From positions 1 through 64,000 of the forward strand of contig NZ_JAIWPR010000026.1 of assembly GCF_021191635.1 (NCBI RefSeq): DNA of 64,000 nucleotides, written 5' to 3'. How positions within the stretch are numbered: position 1 is the stretch's first letter; each line of letters starts with the position of its first letter. Both the position numbers and the translations under genes were made by a program. Positions 26,462-34,757 of the stretch are shown here, piece by piece. The DNA comes from Alterluteimonas quercicellularis (GTDB lineage: Bacteria > Pseudomonadota > Gammaproteobacteria > Xanthomonadales > Xanthomonadaceae). Below the pieces are notes generated by a model. The model was not told where the DNA came from. It saw nothing but the letters and a program-made list of their open reading frames with translations, and did not search any database.

Positions 26462-28135
26462 CTACGGTTCGATCCGCAGGAACTCGATCGTCGCGCCGCC
26501 CTGGTGCAGGACGACGCGATCCGGCGGCCCCGCCTCCGGCGCGAACGCCAGCGTCGCCGGCACCGCTTTCAGGAAGAACCGCGAAGGCCCTTCGGCGAAG
26601 AGCTCGAACGCCGGCTGCCCGGCAAGCTGCACCCTGGGCGTCCGGCCGTCGAGCAGCACTGTCAGGACCAGGCCCTGGTGCGCGTAGCGGCCGACCAGGC
26701 GTTCGAGCGCCTCGCGCGGCAGCGAGACCTCGGCGCGGGCCGCCGGCAGCGGCTCGTCGCTGCGCGGCGCGACCTCGCCGTCGCCTTCGTCCTCCGGGAA
26801 GAAGCGCAGCGCGCGCACGCGGCCGTCCTCCCCGCGCTCGAACACGATGCGCGAAAACCCTTCCTCGAACAGGAACACGTCCGGCGCGACCGGGATCAGC
26901 GGATAGGCCTGGCCGCCGGTGCGCTGCGAGGTGAGCCGGCCGTCCTCGACGCGCAGCACGCGCGCATCGGCGGCGGCGAGACGGTAGACGCCTTCGTACT
27001 CGCGCAGCGTGGCCTCGCCGACCTCGATCGCGGTCTTCTCCGGGTACGGGCGGCCGATCGCCTGCGCGGCGAGCAGGTGGGCGAAGCGGCCGGTGCCGAG
27101 CATGCCGGGGCTGCCCGCATCGGCGTTGTACAGCACGGCCACGGTGGTGGCGCTGTCTGGCAGGTACAGCAGGTAGCTGGAGAAGCCGAAGATGCCGCCG
27201 CCATGCTGACGCGCCGGTTCGCCGCGCAGGGTATCGGCGAACAGGCCGTAGCCGTAGCGGTGTTCCGCGGCCTTGCCGGCGGGCATGACCATGCGCCGGT
27301 AGCTCTCGGCCGACAGCGCGCGCCCGCCGTGCAGCGCGCGGTTCCAGGCCAGCAGGTCGTCCACCGTGGACACCAGCGCACCGGCCGCGTGGGGCTGCGT
27401 CATGCTGAGGAAGCGCGCCGCCGCCCAGCGCTCGTCCTGGCGCGTGTAGCCGGCCGCGTGACCGGCGATCACGCCGTCGGCGGCGTTGCCGTAGCCGGTG
27501 CGCGCCAGGCCGAGCGGGCGGAAGAACGCCTGGTCGAGATAGGCGTGCCAGGGCATGCCGCTGGCGGCCTCGATCACCGCGCCGACCAGGACGTAGCCGG
27601 AGTTGTTGTAGCGCCAGTCCGCGCCCGGCGCGAAATCCGGCGGCTCGTCCTTGAAGCTGTCGATCAGCTGCGCGGTGGTCACGTCCATCCGCACCGGCCC
27701 CTCCATCAGGCCGGGAATGCCGGTGTAGCTGCGGACGCCCGAGGTGTGGTCGAGCAGCATCGCGACGGTGATCGCGTCGCCGTTCGGATAGCCGGGGACG
27801 AACTTCGTCAACGGATCGTCCAGCGACAGCGCCCCGTCCTCGGCCAGCTTCAGCACCGCCGCCGCCGCGAACTGCTTGGTCACCGATCCGATCCGGAACA
27901 CGTGGTCCGGCGACAGCGGCACCTCCAGTTCCAGGCTGGCGCGGCCGCAGGCGTCGCGGTACAGCACCTCGTCGCCGCGCGCCACCAGCACCGCCATGCC
28001 CGGCGCCGCCCGGTCGCAGTTGGCGGCCAGCGCGCGCGCCGCGAACGCGGCGACCTCGTGTTTCGTCGGCGGCGCCGCATGCGCCTGGACGCACGACGCC
28101 AGCAGCAGGAGTGCGATCGGAAGCAGGCGCGGCAT
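26462..28135 (-). CDS. Serine hydrolase, class C beta-lactamase family, secreted
   Basis: This 557-residue protein has a signal peptide ending 'SCVQAHAAPP'. The class C beta-lactamase/DD-peptidase fold has 'FRIGSVTKQFAAAAVLKL' (SxxK at about 82), 'DWRYNNSGYVLVGAVIE' (YxN at about 174) and 'RQHGGGIFGFSSY' (HxG). About 200 further residues form a C-terminal beta-rich extension seen in many secreted serine hydrolases. The natural substrate (peptide, ester or lactam) is not predictable. ATG at 28135. A second, shorter serine hydrolase lies at 29105-30490. Confidence 0.9.
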   Translation of the reverse strand: MPRLLPIALLLLASCVQAHAAPPTKHEVAAFAARALAANCDRAAPGMAVLVARGDEVLYRDACGRASLELEVPLSPDHVFRIGSVTKQFAAAAVLKLAEDGALSLDDPLTKFVPGYPNGDAITVAMLLDHTSGVRSYTGIPGLMEGPVRMDVTTAQLIDSFKDEPPDFAPGADWRYNNSGYVLVGAVIEAASGMPWHAYLDQAFFRPLGLARTGYGNAADGVIAGHAAGYTRQDERWAAARFLSMTQPHAAGALVSTVDDLLAWNRALHGGRALSAESYRRMVMPAGKAAEHRYGYGLFADTLRGEPARQHGGGIFGFSSYLLYLPDSATTVAVLYNADAGSPGMLGTGRFAHLLAAQAIGRPYPEKTAIEVGEATLREYEGVYRLAAADARVLRVEDGRLTSQRTGGQAYPLIPVAPDVFLFEEGFSRIVFERGEDGRVRALRFFPEDEGDGEVAPRSDEPLPAARAEVSLPREALERLVGRYAHQGLVLTVLLDGRTPRVQLAGQPAFELFAEGPSRFFLKAVPATLAFAPEAGPPDRVVLHQGGATIEFLRIEP

Positions 28136-28273
28136 GGGCGTCTCGCAGGGAGGGCTCGGGCCGATGGTGCAGGCAGGCGCCACCGCATGGCGACCGCCGG
28201 AAGTCACAGCCGCGGCACCGCTTTCCGGTGAGCGCCGCTGCGCGCGCGGTCCGCTGGCGCCTACACTTCGCGC

Positions 28274-29038
28274 ATGTATCCGATCCCCCCGCCGCAGGCG
28301 ATGGACGCCGCCGTCTTCCTGCGCGAACGCCTCGGCGACACGCTGCTCGCGACCTGGTTGTACGGCTCCTTCGCCGACGGCGGCCTGCGCCCCGGCAGCG
28401 ACCTCGACCTGCTGTGCGCACTGCGCCGCCCGCTATCGGGCGACGAGCGCGCCGCGGTCATGGCCGGCCTGCTGGCCCGCTCCGCACCGCCCGGGCATGC
28501 CGCGCTGCGCCCGCTGGAGGTCACCTGCGTGGTACTGGCGGCCGTATCGCCCTGGCGCCACCCGGCGATGCGCGAGCTGCAGTTCGGCGAATGGCTGCGC
28601 GACGCACTGGCGGCGGGCCGCGTACCGCCTGCCGAGCCCGATCCGGACCTGGCGCTGCTGCTGACCCAGGCGCGCGCGAACGGCATCGCCCTGCACGGGC
28701 CCGCAGCGGCCACGTTGCTGCCCGAGGTGCCGGCGCGGGACGCGCGCGACGCGATCGTGGCGATGCTGCCCGGCGTGGCGCAGCACCTGGACGGCGAGGA
28801 ACTGCACGCGCTGCTGACGCTGGCGCGCATGTGGATCACGCTGCGCTGCGGGGACATCGTGCCGAAGGACGTCGCCGCCGCACGGGTGGACGCCTGGCTG
28901 CCCGAAGCGCACCGCCCCGCGCTCGCCCGCGCGCGGGCGATCTACCTGGGCGACCTGGCGAACGACTGGACCGGCTGGTCGCCGCACGTGGCCGCCTGCG
29001 CCCGCTTCATGGCCGACGCCGCACTGCAAGAACCGTAG
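28274..29038 (+). CDS. AadA-like aminoglycoside nucleotidyltransferase
   Basis: This 254-residue protein has the nucleotidyltransferase signature 'WLYGSFADGGLRPGSDLDLL' (residues 28-47) and a C-terminal helical domain with 'LLTLARMWITLRCGDIVPKD', as in ANT(3'')-type AadA enzymes. These adenylylate streptomycin or spectinomycin. Chromosomal relatives may act on other substrates, so resistance is inferred rather than shown. No integron attC site is seen. The TAG stop lies in the head of a REP. ATG at 28274; an in-frame ATG at 28301 would be 9 codons shorter. Confidence 0.85.
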   Translation: MYPIPPPQAMDAAVFLRERLGDTLLATWLYGSFADGGLRPGSDLDLLCALRRPLSGDERAAVMAGLLARSAPPGHAALRPLEVTCVVLAAVSPWRHPAMRELQFGEWLRDALAAGRVPPAEPDPDLALLLTQARANGIALHGPAAATLLPEVPARDARDAIVAMLPGVAQHLDGEELHALLTLARMWITLRCGDIVPKDVAAARVDAWLPEAHRPALARARAIYLGDLANDWTGWSPHVAACARFMADAALQEP

Positions 29039-29057
29039 GAGCGCGCTCGCGCGCGAC
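29035..29057 (+). repeat. GTAG-headed REP overlapping the aadA-like stop
   Basis: GTAGGAGCGCGCTCGC plus GCGCGAC. The TAG of GTAG (29036-29038) is the stop codon of the nucleotidyltransferase gene. Confidence 0.85.
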
Positions 29058-29104
29058 GGGCTTTCCCTCGCGACCCGGCCACGCGCGAGCATGCGCCTGC
29101 GGAT

Positions 29105-30490
29105 TCACTCCAGCGCCGCCAGCACCGCGGCGGCGAACGCGGCCACGTCGAAGCGCCGGCCGGCCGGGTCCTCGCCGCGGCGCACCAGCACCAGGTCGCG
29201 CGAGGGGACCACGACCACGAACTGGCCGCGGTTGCCGAACGCGGCGAAGGCGTCGGCCGGCACGCCCGGCGAGCGCTGCAGCAGCCACAGCGTGGCGCCG
29301 TAGCCGAACTCGCCGTCCGGCTGCGGGCCCGAGGGTGCGGTCGCGGCGCGCACCCAGCCGTCGGGCAGCAGCCGGCGGCCGCCGGCCACCCCGTCGCCCT
29401 GCAGCAGCAGGCCGAAGCGGGCGAGGTCGCGCGCGGTCGACCACACCTGGCTCGACAGCACGTAGCCGCCCTGCCAGTCGGTCTCGGCGTGGGTGCGGGT
29501 CATGCCCAGCGGCCAGAACAGCTCGGTGTAGGGGCGCGCCAGCGCACGGGCGTCGTCGCCGGTCGCCGCGCGCAGCGCATGTACCGCCAGCACGCTGTCG
29601 TTGTTGGCGTAGCGGAAGCGGGTGCCGGGCGGCGCGGCCAGCGGCCACCCGGCGGCGGCCTCGGCCACGGTGGCGCCGCCGAAGTACAGCGCATCGGTCC
29701 GGTTGCCGGCGGTGTCGCTGTACAGGCCGCTGGCCATGCGCAGCAGCTGGTCGACGGTGATCGCCGCGCGCGGGTCGCCCGGCCGCCGCCATTCGGGCAC
29801 CGGCGCCGGTGCGGACGCCTCCAGCACGCCCTGCGCCTCGGCCACGCCCACCAGCGCGCCGGCCAGGCTCTTGGCCACCGACCAGGTCCGCTGCGCCACG
29901 TGCGGGCCGAAGCCCTCGCGATAGCGCTCGGCGACGATCTTCCCGCCCTGCACCACGACGACGGCGGTGGTCGCGTGGCCCTCGCCGAACCCGCTCGCGT
30001 CGAACGCGGCGGCGAGCGCGGCGTCCAGCGCACGGGCGTCGCCGCGCACCGGCGCGGTCGCGTCGCGTTCGCCCAGCGGCCAGGGCTGCGCGTCGAGGTC
30101 AGGCGCCGGCGCGTCGAAACGCGGCAGCGCCGCCGTCGCCGATGCGTCGGCGCCGATCGGCAGCTGCGCACAACCCAGGTTCGGCCGCCACGCCGCGATC
30201 CGCGGCGGCAGCGCGGGATCGAACGCGACCGAGACCGCGCGCGCCGAGGCGTCGATCGTCGCCTCCAGCGCCTGCACCTGCGCCTCGACCTCCGGGTAGA
30301 TGCCGCGCAGTTCCACCGCCTCCACCTGCGCCGGATCACGGCCGGCGACGAAGTGCGCGCTGCACAGCGTCAGCGCCTTGTAGCCGGCGGCGATGGCGCG
30401 CGCATGCGCCTCGGGCGAGGCCGGCGGCACGGTCTGCGCCAGCGCGGGCGCGGCGGCGAGCAGGAGGACGGGCAGCAGCGGAAGGCGCAT
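29105..30490 (-). CDS. Secreted serine hydrolase (beta-lactamase family)
   Basis: This 461-residue protein has a signal peptide 'MRLPLLPVLLLAAAPALAQT'. The first 170 residues are family-specific; the catalytic domain then shows 'RTWSVAKSLAGALVGVAEAQ' (SxxK at about 206), 'FRYANNDSVLAVHALRAATG' (YxN) and a late Gly-rich 'FGNRGQFVVVVPSRDLVLV'. It resembles the 6-aminohexanoate-dimer-hydrolase/EstB group. ATG at 30490; another at 30499 adds three residues. The gene is divergent from the Rrf2 regulator, whose operator-like repeat (30555-30568) lies in the shared region. Confidence 0.87.
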   Translation of the reverse strand: MRLPLLPVLLLAAAPALAQTVPPASPEAHARAIAAGYKALTLCSAHFVAGRDPAQVEAVELRGIYPEVEAQVQALEATIDASARAVSVAFDPALPPRIAAWRPNLGCAQLPIGADASATAALPRFDAPAPDLDAQPWPLGERDATAPVRGDARALDAALAAAFDASGFGEGHATTAVVVVQGGKIVAERYREGFGPHVAQRTWSVAKSLAGALVGVAEAQGVLEASAPAPVPEWRRPGDPRAAITVDQLLRMASGLYSDTAGNRTDALYFGGATVAEAAAGWPLAAPPGTRFRYANNDSVLAVHALRAATGDDARALARPYTELFWPLGMTRTHAETDWQGGYVLSSQVWSTARDLARFGLLLQGDGVAGGRRLLPDGWVRAATAPSGPQPDGEFGYGATLWLLQRSPGVPADAFAAFGNRGQFVVVVPSRDLVLVRRGEDPAGRRFDVAAFAAAVLAALE

Positions 30491-30554
30491 CGGCAGCATC
30501 CGGGAAGACGGATGCGCAGTCTGCCCCAGGCGCGCCGGGACTTGCCCATGGGGC

Positions 30555-30568
30555 ATTATCGTAATAAT
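30555..30568. promoter_or_regulatory. AT-rich inverted repeat, likely Rrf2 operator
   Basis: ATTAT-CGTA-ATAAT is a perfect 5-base inverted repeat in a region that is otherwise GC-rich, 10 bases before the Rrf2 ATG and between two divergent genes. Confidence 0.55.
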
Positions 30569-30577
30569 CTGAGTTAC

Positions 30578-31039
30578 ATGAAGCGCGACAGCCGCCTGTC
30601 CTCGGTCCTCCACGTGCTGCTGCACATGGCGCAGCACGACGGCCCGCTGACCTCCGACACCCTGGCCCGGGCGCTGGGCACGAACCCCGTGGTCGTGCGC
30701 CGCACGCTCGCCAGCCTGCGCGAACGCGGCTACGTGGCCTCGGCCAAAGGCCCGGGCGGCGGCTGGACGCTGGCCCGCGACCTGCGCACGGTGACCCTGC
30801 TGGACATCTACCGCGCGGTCGGCGAACCGACGGTGTTCGCGATGGGCCATCGCGTGGAACACCCGGAATGCGCCGTCGAGCAGGCGGTCAACGCCGCCCT
30901 CGACACCGCCTTCCGCGACGCGGAGGCGCTGCTGATCGCGCGCCTGGGCGAGGTGACGCTGGCCGACCTGGCCGCCTCCTTCGCGCAGCGGATGCCGCGG
31001 CGCCCCCTGCCCGCCTGCGAGCGCGCGCGCCATGCCTGA
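30578..31039 (+). CDS. Rrf2 family transcriptional regulator
   Basis: This 153-residue regulator has a winged helix with 'SSVLHVLLHMAQHDGPLTSD', 'LARALGTNPVVVRRTLASLR' and the wing 'YVASAKGPGGGWTLARDL'. It has just two Cys, 'HPECAVEQ' and 'LPACERA', not the three-Cys cluster used by IscR or NsrR, so it is probably of the YwnA type and not an Fe-S sensor. The start ATG at 30578 follows the AT-rich repeat. Its end overlaps the flavoprotein gene by eight bases, so they are a pair. Confidence 0.9.
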   Translation: MKRDSRLSSVLHVLLHMAQHDGPLTSDTLARALGTNPVVVRRTLASLRERGYVASAKGPGGGWTLARDLRTVTLLDIYRAVGEPTVFAMGHRVEHPECAVEQAVNAALDTAFRDAEALLIARLGEVTLADLAASFAQRMPRRPLPACERARHA

Positions 31040-31922
31040 GACCTTCGATGCCGTGGTCGTCGGCGGCAGCTACGCCGGCCTGTCGGCCGCCCTGCAGCTG
31101 GCGCGGGCGCGCCAGCGCGTTCTCGTCGTCGACGCCGGCCGGCGCCGCAACCGATTCGCGGCCGCCTCCCACGGCCTGATCGGGCAGGACGGGCGCCCGC
31201 CCGAGGCGATCGCCGCCGACGCCCGCGCCCAGGTGCTGGCCTATCCGACCGTGCAGTGGCGGCAGGCGAACGCGGTGCGCGCCGAGGGCGAGATCGAGCG
31301 CTTCGCGGTCGAGGACGACAGCGGCGCGCGCGTGGCCGCACGCCGGCTGGTGCTGGCCACCGGCGTGGTCGACACGCTGCCGGCCATCGAGGGCCTGCAG
31401 GCGCGCTGGGGCCGCAGCGTCTTCCACTGCCCGTACTGCCACGGCTACGAGCTGGACCGCGGCCGCATCGGGGTGATCGCCACCGGCGAGGTCTCGATGC
31501 ACCAGGCGCTGATGCTGCCGGACTGGGGCACGGTGACGTTCTTCCTAGACGGCCGCTTCGCGCCCGACGAGGCACAGCGCGCCGCGCTCGCCGCGCGCGG
31601 GGTGGCGGTGGAACCGGCACGGATCGCCCGCGTCGCCGGCCACGCCACCGTCGAACTCGACGACGGCCGCAGCGTTGCCTGCGACGGCCTGTTCGTCGCC
31701 AGCCGCACCCACGTCGCCAGCCCGCTGGCCGGGCAGCTCGGCTGCGCCTTCGAGGACGGCCCGCTGGGCGCCTTCGTGCGCACCGACGCGATGCAGGCCA
31801 CCTCGGTCCCCGGCGTGTTCGCCTGCGGCGACGCCGCCCGCGGCGCGCACAGCGTGGCCCTGGCGATCGGCGACGGCGCGATGGCCGGCGCCGCGACCCA
31901 CCGCAGCCTGATGTTCGGCTGA
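31032..31922 (+). CDS. Thioredoxin-reductase-like FAD/NAD(P) oxidoreductase
   Basis: This 296-residue flavoprotein has the FAD motif 'VVVGGSYAGLSAALQLARA' (8-26), the redox-pair motif 'HCPYCHGYE' (Cys about 133 and 136), and 'GVFACGDAARG' near the end. The middle NAD(P) domain is short ('IGVIATGEVSM'), and the canonical GxGxxA is weak, so the electron donor or partner may differ from true TrxB. Pairing with an Rrf2 gene is common in proteobacteria and suggests a thiol or electrophile response. It overlaps the regulator's end by 8 bases. Confidence 0.88.
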   Translation: MPETFDAVVVGGSYAGLSAALQLARARQRVLVVDAGRRRNRFAAASHGLIGQDGRPPEAIAADARAQVLAYPTVQWRQANAVRAEGEIERFAVEDDSGARVAARRLVLATGVVDTLPAIEGLQARWGRSVFHCPYCHGYELDRGRIGVIATGEVSMHQALMLPDWGTVTFFLDGRFAPDEAQRAALAARGVAVEPARIARVAGHATVELDDGRSVACDGLFVASRTHVASPLAGQLGCAFEDGPLGAFVRTDAMQATSVPGVFACGDAARGAHSVALAIGDGAMAGAATHRSLMFG

Positions 31923-31984
31923 GCGCCCGGCGCGGCGCGCAGTATCATGTCGGCCCGGATTCCGACGCCTCCCGAGAAACGCGC

Positions 31985-32524
31985 ATGAAGCGATCGAAGA
32001 CCACCGCGCTGCTGCTGATGAGCGCGGCGCCGCTGCTGCTCACCGCCTGCCAGCGCGAGCAGCCGGCCGAGGCCCAGGTGCAGGTGCGCGAGGGGCTCTA
32101 CACCTCGGTGCAGCGCTGCATCGAGGTCACCGGCGAACCCGACACCTGCCGCACCGCATTCGAGCAGGCCCGCCAGCAGGCGGCCGACGCCGCGCCGCAG
32201 TACGCCAGCCGCGCCGAGTGCGCGCAGGAGTACCCTGCCGAGCAGTGCGTGGAGCAGCGCACCACCGCGGGCCATTCCTTCGTCGGCCCGATGATGGCCG
32301 GCTTCTTCCTCTCGCAGATGATGAGCGGCAACCGCGCCGGCCTGGCGCAGCCGCAGGCCGCGCCCGCCTGGCGCGACAAGAGCGACGGCTGGCTGCGTCC
32401 CTCCGGCGCGGCGGGCGCCGGCCGCGCCGCGCTGACGCCGGTCGCCGCCACCCCGGACCGCGCCACCACCGTCAATCGCGGCGGCTTCGGCGCCAGCAGC
32501 CGCGGCCGCAGCGTCGGCGGCTAG
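31985..32524 (+). CDS. DUF1190 lipoprotein, YgiB-like
   Basis: This 179-residue protein has a lipoprotein signal 'MSAAPLLLTACQREQPAE' (Cys at about 22). The DUF1190 core has paired Cys motifs 'VQRCIEVTGEPDTCRTAFEQ' and 'RAECAQEYPAEQCVEQRT'. A Gly/Ala/Arg-rich tail follows. In E. coli ygiB sits beside ygiC, the same order seen here. It is cell-envelope located, with unknown function. ATG at 31985; four bases separate it from the next gene. Confidence 0.87.
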   Translation: MKRSKTTALLLMSAAPLLLTACQREQPAEAQVQVREGLYTSVQRCIEVTGEPDTCRTAFEQARQQAADAAPQYASRAECAQEYPAEQCVEQRTTAGHSFVGPMMAGFFLSQMMSGNRAGLAQPQAAPAWRDKSDGWLRPSGAAGAGRAALTPVAATPDRATTVNRGGFGASSRGRSVGG

Positions 32525-32528
32525 GCGG

Positions 32529-33710
32529 ATGCAGCGGGTGCCGATCGTCGAGCGCGGCGACTGGCGCGCGCGCGCCGCCGAGAGCGGCTTCCGCTTCCAC
32601 ACCCTCGACGGCGCCCGCTACTGGGACGAGCGCGCCTACTACGCCTTCACCCTGCGCCAGATCGAGGACGACCTGGAGGACCCCAGCGCCGAGCTGCACG
32701 CGATGGCGCTCGGCCTGGTCGACGAGATCGCCGGCAGCGAGGCGCTGATGCAGCGCCTGGCGATCCCCGAGCCGTTCCGCGACTGGATCGCCGAGAGCTG
32801 GCGCCGGCGCGAGGGCCATCTCTACGGCCGCCTCGACTTCGCCTACGACGGCCGCGGCCCGGCCAAGCTGTACGAGCTGAACTACGACACCCCGACCTCG
32901 CTGTTCGAGGCCGCGTTCTTCCAGTGGCAGTGGCTGGAGGACCAGCGCGAGGCCGGCCGCCTGCCGCGCTCGGCCGACCAGTTCAACTCGATCCACGAGG
33001 CGCTGGTCGAACGCTTCGGCGAACTGTCCACACAGCTGCCACCGCCGCTGCTGTTCGCCGCCGTGCGCGAGTCCGAGGAGGACCGGGGCACCGTCGACTA
33101 CCTGCGCGACTGCGCCGCGCAGGCCGGCCTGCACGGCGAGGCGATCGCGATCGAGGACATCGGCCTGTCCGCGGACGGGCGCTTCACCGACCTCGACGAC
33201 ACGGTGATCGGCGCGCTGTTCAAGCTGTACCCGCTGGAAGACCTGTTCGCCGAGGACTTCGGCCGCGCCCTGCCCGGTTCCGGCCTGCGCCTGCTCGAAC
33301 CGCCGTGGAAGGCGCTGCTGAGCAACAAGGGCGTGCTGCCGCTGCTGTGGGAGCGCCATCGCGGGCACCCCAACCTGCTGGCGGCCGAGTTCGACGACGG
33401 CAGCGCCCTGCCCGCCGGCTGGGTGCGCAAGCCGCTGCACTCGCGCGAGGGCGCCAACGTCGCCATGCACCTGCCCGACGGCCGCTGGCTGGAAAGCGAA
33501 GGCCCGTATGCGGGCCCCTGCATCCGCCAGGCGCTGCATCCGCTGCCCGCGTTCGACGGCGGCTATCCGCTGGTCGGCAGCTGGGTGGTCGGCGACCGCG
33601 CCTGCGGCATCGGCATCCGCGAGGACGACGGCCCGATCACCCGCGACAGCGCGCGCTTCGTGCCGCACGCGATCGTCGACGGCCAGGCGCAGGGCGTGCT
33701 GTACGCCTGA
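32529..33710 (+). CDS. Glutathionylspermidine-synthase-like ATP-grasp protein, YgiC-like
   Basis: This 393-residue protein is the synthetase-only version of the GSP synthase fold. 'DFAYDGRGPAKLYELNYDTP', 'EDRGTVDYLRDCAAQAGLHG', 'LEPPWKALLSNKGVLPLLWE', 'VRKPLHSREGANVAMH' and 'PLVGSWVVGDRACGIGIRED' are conserved ATP-grasp motifs. E. coli YgiC has ATPase activity but does not make glutathionylspermidine, so the substrate here is open. It forms a two-gene unit with the DUF1190 lipoprotein, a linkage conserved across proteobacteria. Confidence 0.9.
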   Translation: MQRVPIVERGDWRARAAESGFRFHTLDGARYWDERAYYAFTLRQIEDDLEDPSAELHAMALGLVDEIAGSEALMQRLAIPEPFRDWIAESWRRREGHLYGRLDFAYDGRGPAKLYELNYDTPTSLFEAAFFQWQWLEDQREAGRLPRSADQFNSIHEALVERFGELSTQLPPPLLFAAVRESEEDRGTVDYLRDCAAQAGLHGEAIAIEDIGLSADGRFTDLDDTVIGALFKLYPLEDLFAEDFGRALPGSGLRLLEPPWKALLSNKGVLPLLWERHRGHPNLLAAEFDDGSALPAGWVRKPLHSREGANVAMHLPDGRWLESEGPYAGPCIRQALHPLPAFDGGYPLVGSWVVGDRACGIGIREDDGPITRDSARFVPHAIVDGQAQGVLYA

Positions 33711-33717
33711 GCCGGGT

Positions 33718-33740
33718 GTCGCGCGCAAGCGCGCTCCTAC
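33718..33740 (-). repeat. GTAG-headed REP
   Basis: The minus strand reads GTAGGAGCGCGCTTGC plus GCGCGAC. It lies just after the ygiC-like stop and before the YdcZ-like pair. Confidence 0.85.
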
Positions 33741-33818
33741 AAGGACGCGCGACGCGCGGCCGGTCTCCCGCAGCCGGCGACCGATAGACTCGGCGGGCGC
33801 CCCTCACCGCACGAGGCC

Positions 33819-34259
33819 ATGTCCGCACTCAAGCCCTCCCTGTTCGCCCTGCTCGGCGGCGGCCTGCTCGGCGCGATGGTGTTCCTCAACGGCGCGCTGG
33901 CCGGGCACGTGCACCCGCTGGCTGCCAGCCTGGTCGTGCATCTGGTCGGCCTGGTCGTGGCGCTGGCGGTCCTCGCGCTGTGGCGGCCCGGGGCGACGGC
34001 GCGCACGGAGCGGCTGCCGCCCTGGTACTACGCCGCCGGCGTGTTCGGCGCGCTCGCGGTCGCGGGCACCGGGCTGACCGTCAACAGCCCGCTCGGCGTG
34101 TCGGGCACGGTGGCGCTGGTCGTGTTCGGCCAGATCGTCTACGGCGCCTGCAACGACCGCTTCGGCCTGCTCGGCTCGGCGCAGCGCCGCCTTACCCGCT
34201 GGGACGGCCTGCAGGCCGTCATGCTGCTGGCCGGCGTCGGACTGCTGCTCCATGACTGA
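33819..34259 (+). CDS. DMT superfamily half-transporter (YdcZ/DUF606), first subunit
   Basis: This 146-residue protein has about five hydrophobic helices ('LFALLGGGLLGAMVFLNGAL', 'VVHLVGLVVALAVLALW', 'YYAAGVFGALAVAGTGLTVN'). It is a five-helix half of the DUF606 drug/metabolite transporter family, in which two overlapping half-genes are common. ATG at 33819. It overlaps the second half by 8 bases, so the proteins probably form a heterodimer. The substrate is unknown. Confidence 0.83.
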   Translation: MSALKPSLFALLGGGLLGAMVFLNGALAGHVHPLAASLVVHLVGLVVALAVLALWRPGATARTERLPPWYYAAGVFGALAVAGTGLTVNSPLGVSGTVALVVFGQIVYGACNDRFGLLGSAQRRLTRWDGLQAVMLLAGVGLLLHD

Positions 34260-34716
34260 GCTGGGCGCGCTGGCGCTGGTGGCCATGGCCTGTGGCGCGT
34301 GCTTCGGCATCAACCGCGCCCTGCTCGGCCGCGTCGGGCGCCGGCTCGGCGCACCCGGCGCCTCCGTCGTCAACCACATCGGCGGCGCCCTGTTCCTGCT
34401 GCCCCTGGTCGCCCTGCTGCCCGCCGGCGCGCCGCAGCTGTTCGCCGCCGCGCTGCGGGCGCCGTGGTACGCGTTCCTGGGCGGCGCGATCGGCGCCCTG
34501 TTCGTCATGATCACCAGCTGGGTGATCCCGCGCATCGGCGTGATGAAGACCACCGTGCTGTTCGTCAGCGGCCAGATGGTGACCAGCACCCTCATCGACC
34601 TCGTGCAGGACCGGCTGCAGTCCCCGCCCAGGGCCGCCGCCGGCGTCGCCCTGATCGTCGCCGGCGTGGTGCTCGGCGAGGTCTTCAAGCAGCGGGCACG
34701 CCGCGAGGCGGACTGA
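34252..34716 (+). CDS. DMT superfamily half-transporter (YdcZ/DUF606), second subunit
   Basis: This 154-residue five-helix membrane protein is homologous to the preceding one, with 'ASVVNHIGGALFLLPLVALL', 'WYAFLGGAIGALFVMITSWV' and 'VLFVSGQMVTSTLIDLV'. It follows the first subunit with overlapping reading frames. Opposite topology of paired halves is typical for the family, and the Arg-rich C-terminus here ('FKQRARREAD') fits a cytoplasmic end. Confidence 0.83.
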   Translation: MTELGALALVAMACGACFGINRALLGRVGRRLGAPGASVVNHIGGALFLLPLVALLPAGAPQLFAAALRAPWYAFLGGAIGALFVMITSWVIPRIGVMKTTVLFVSGQMVTSTLIDLVQDRLQSPPRAAAGVALIVAGVVLGEVFKQRARREAD

Positions 34717-34757
34717 ATCGCAACGGCGCCCGCCGCGTCGATCGACACCACAGGGGG

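Noticed and set aside
28274..29038. AadA-like gene as an integron cassette
   Set aside because: No attC-type palindrome or core site flanks it; the downstream repeat is a chromosomal REP, and codon use matches neighbours.
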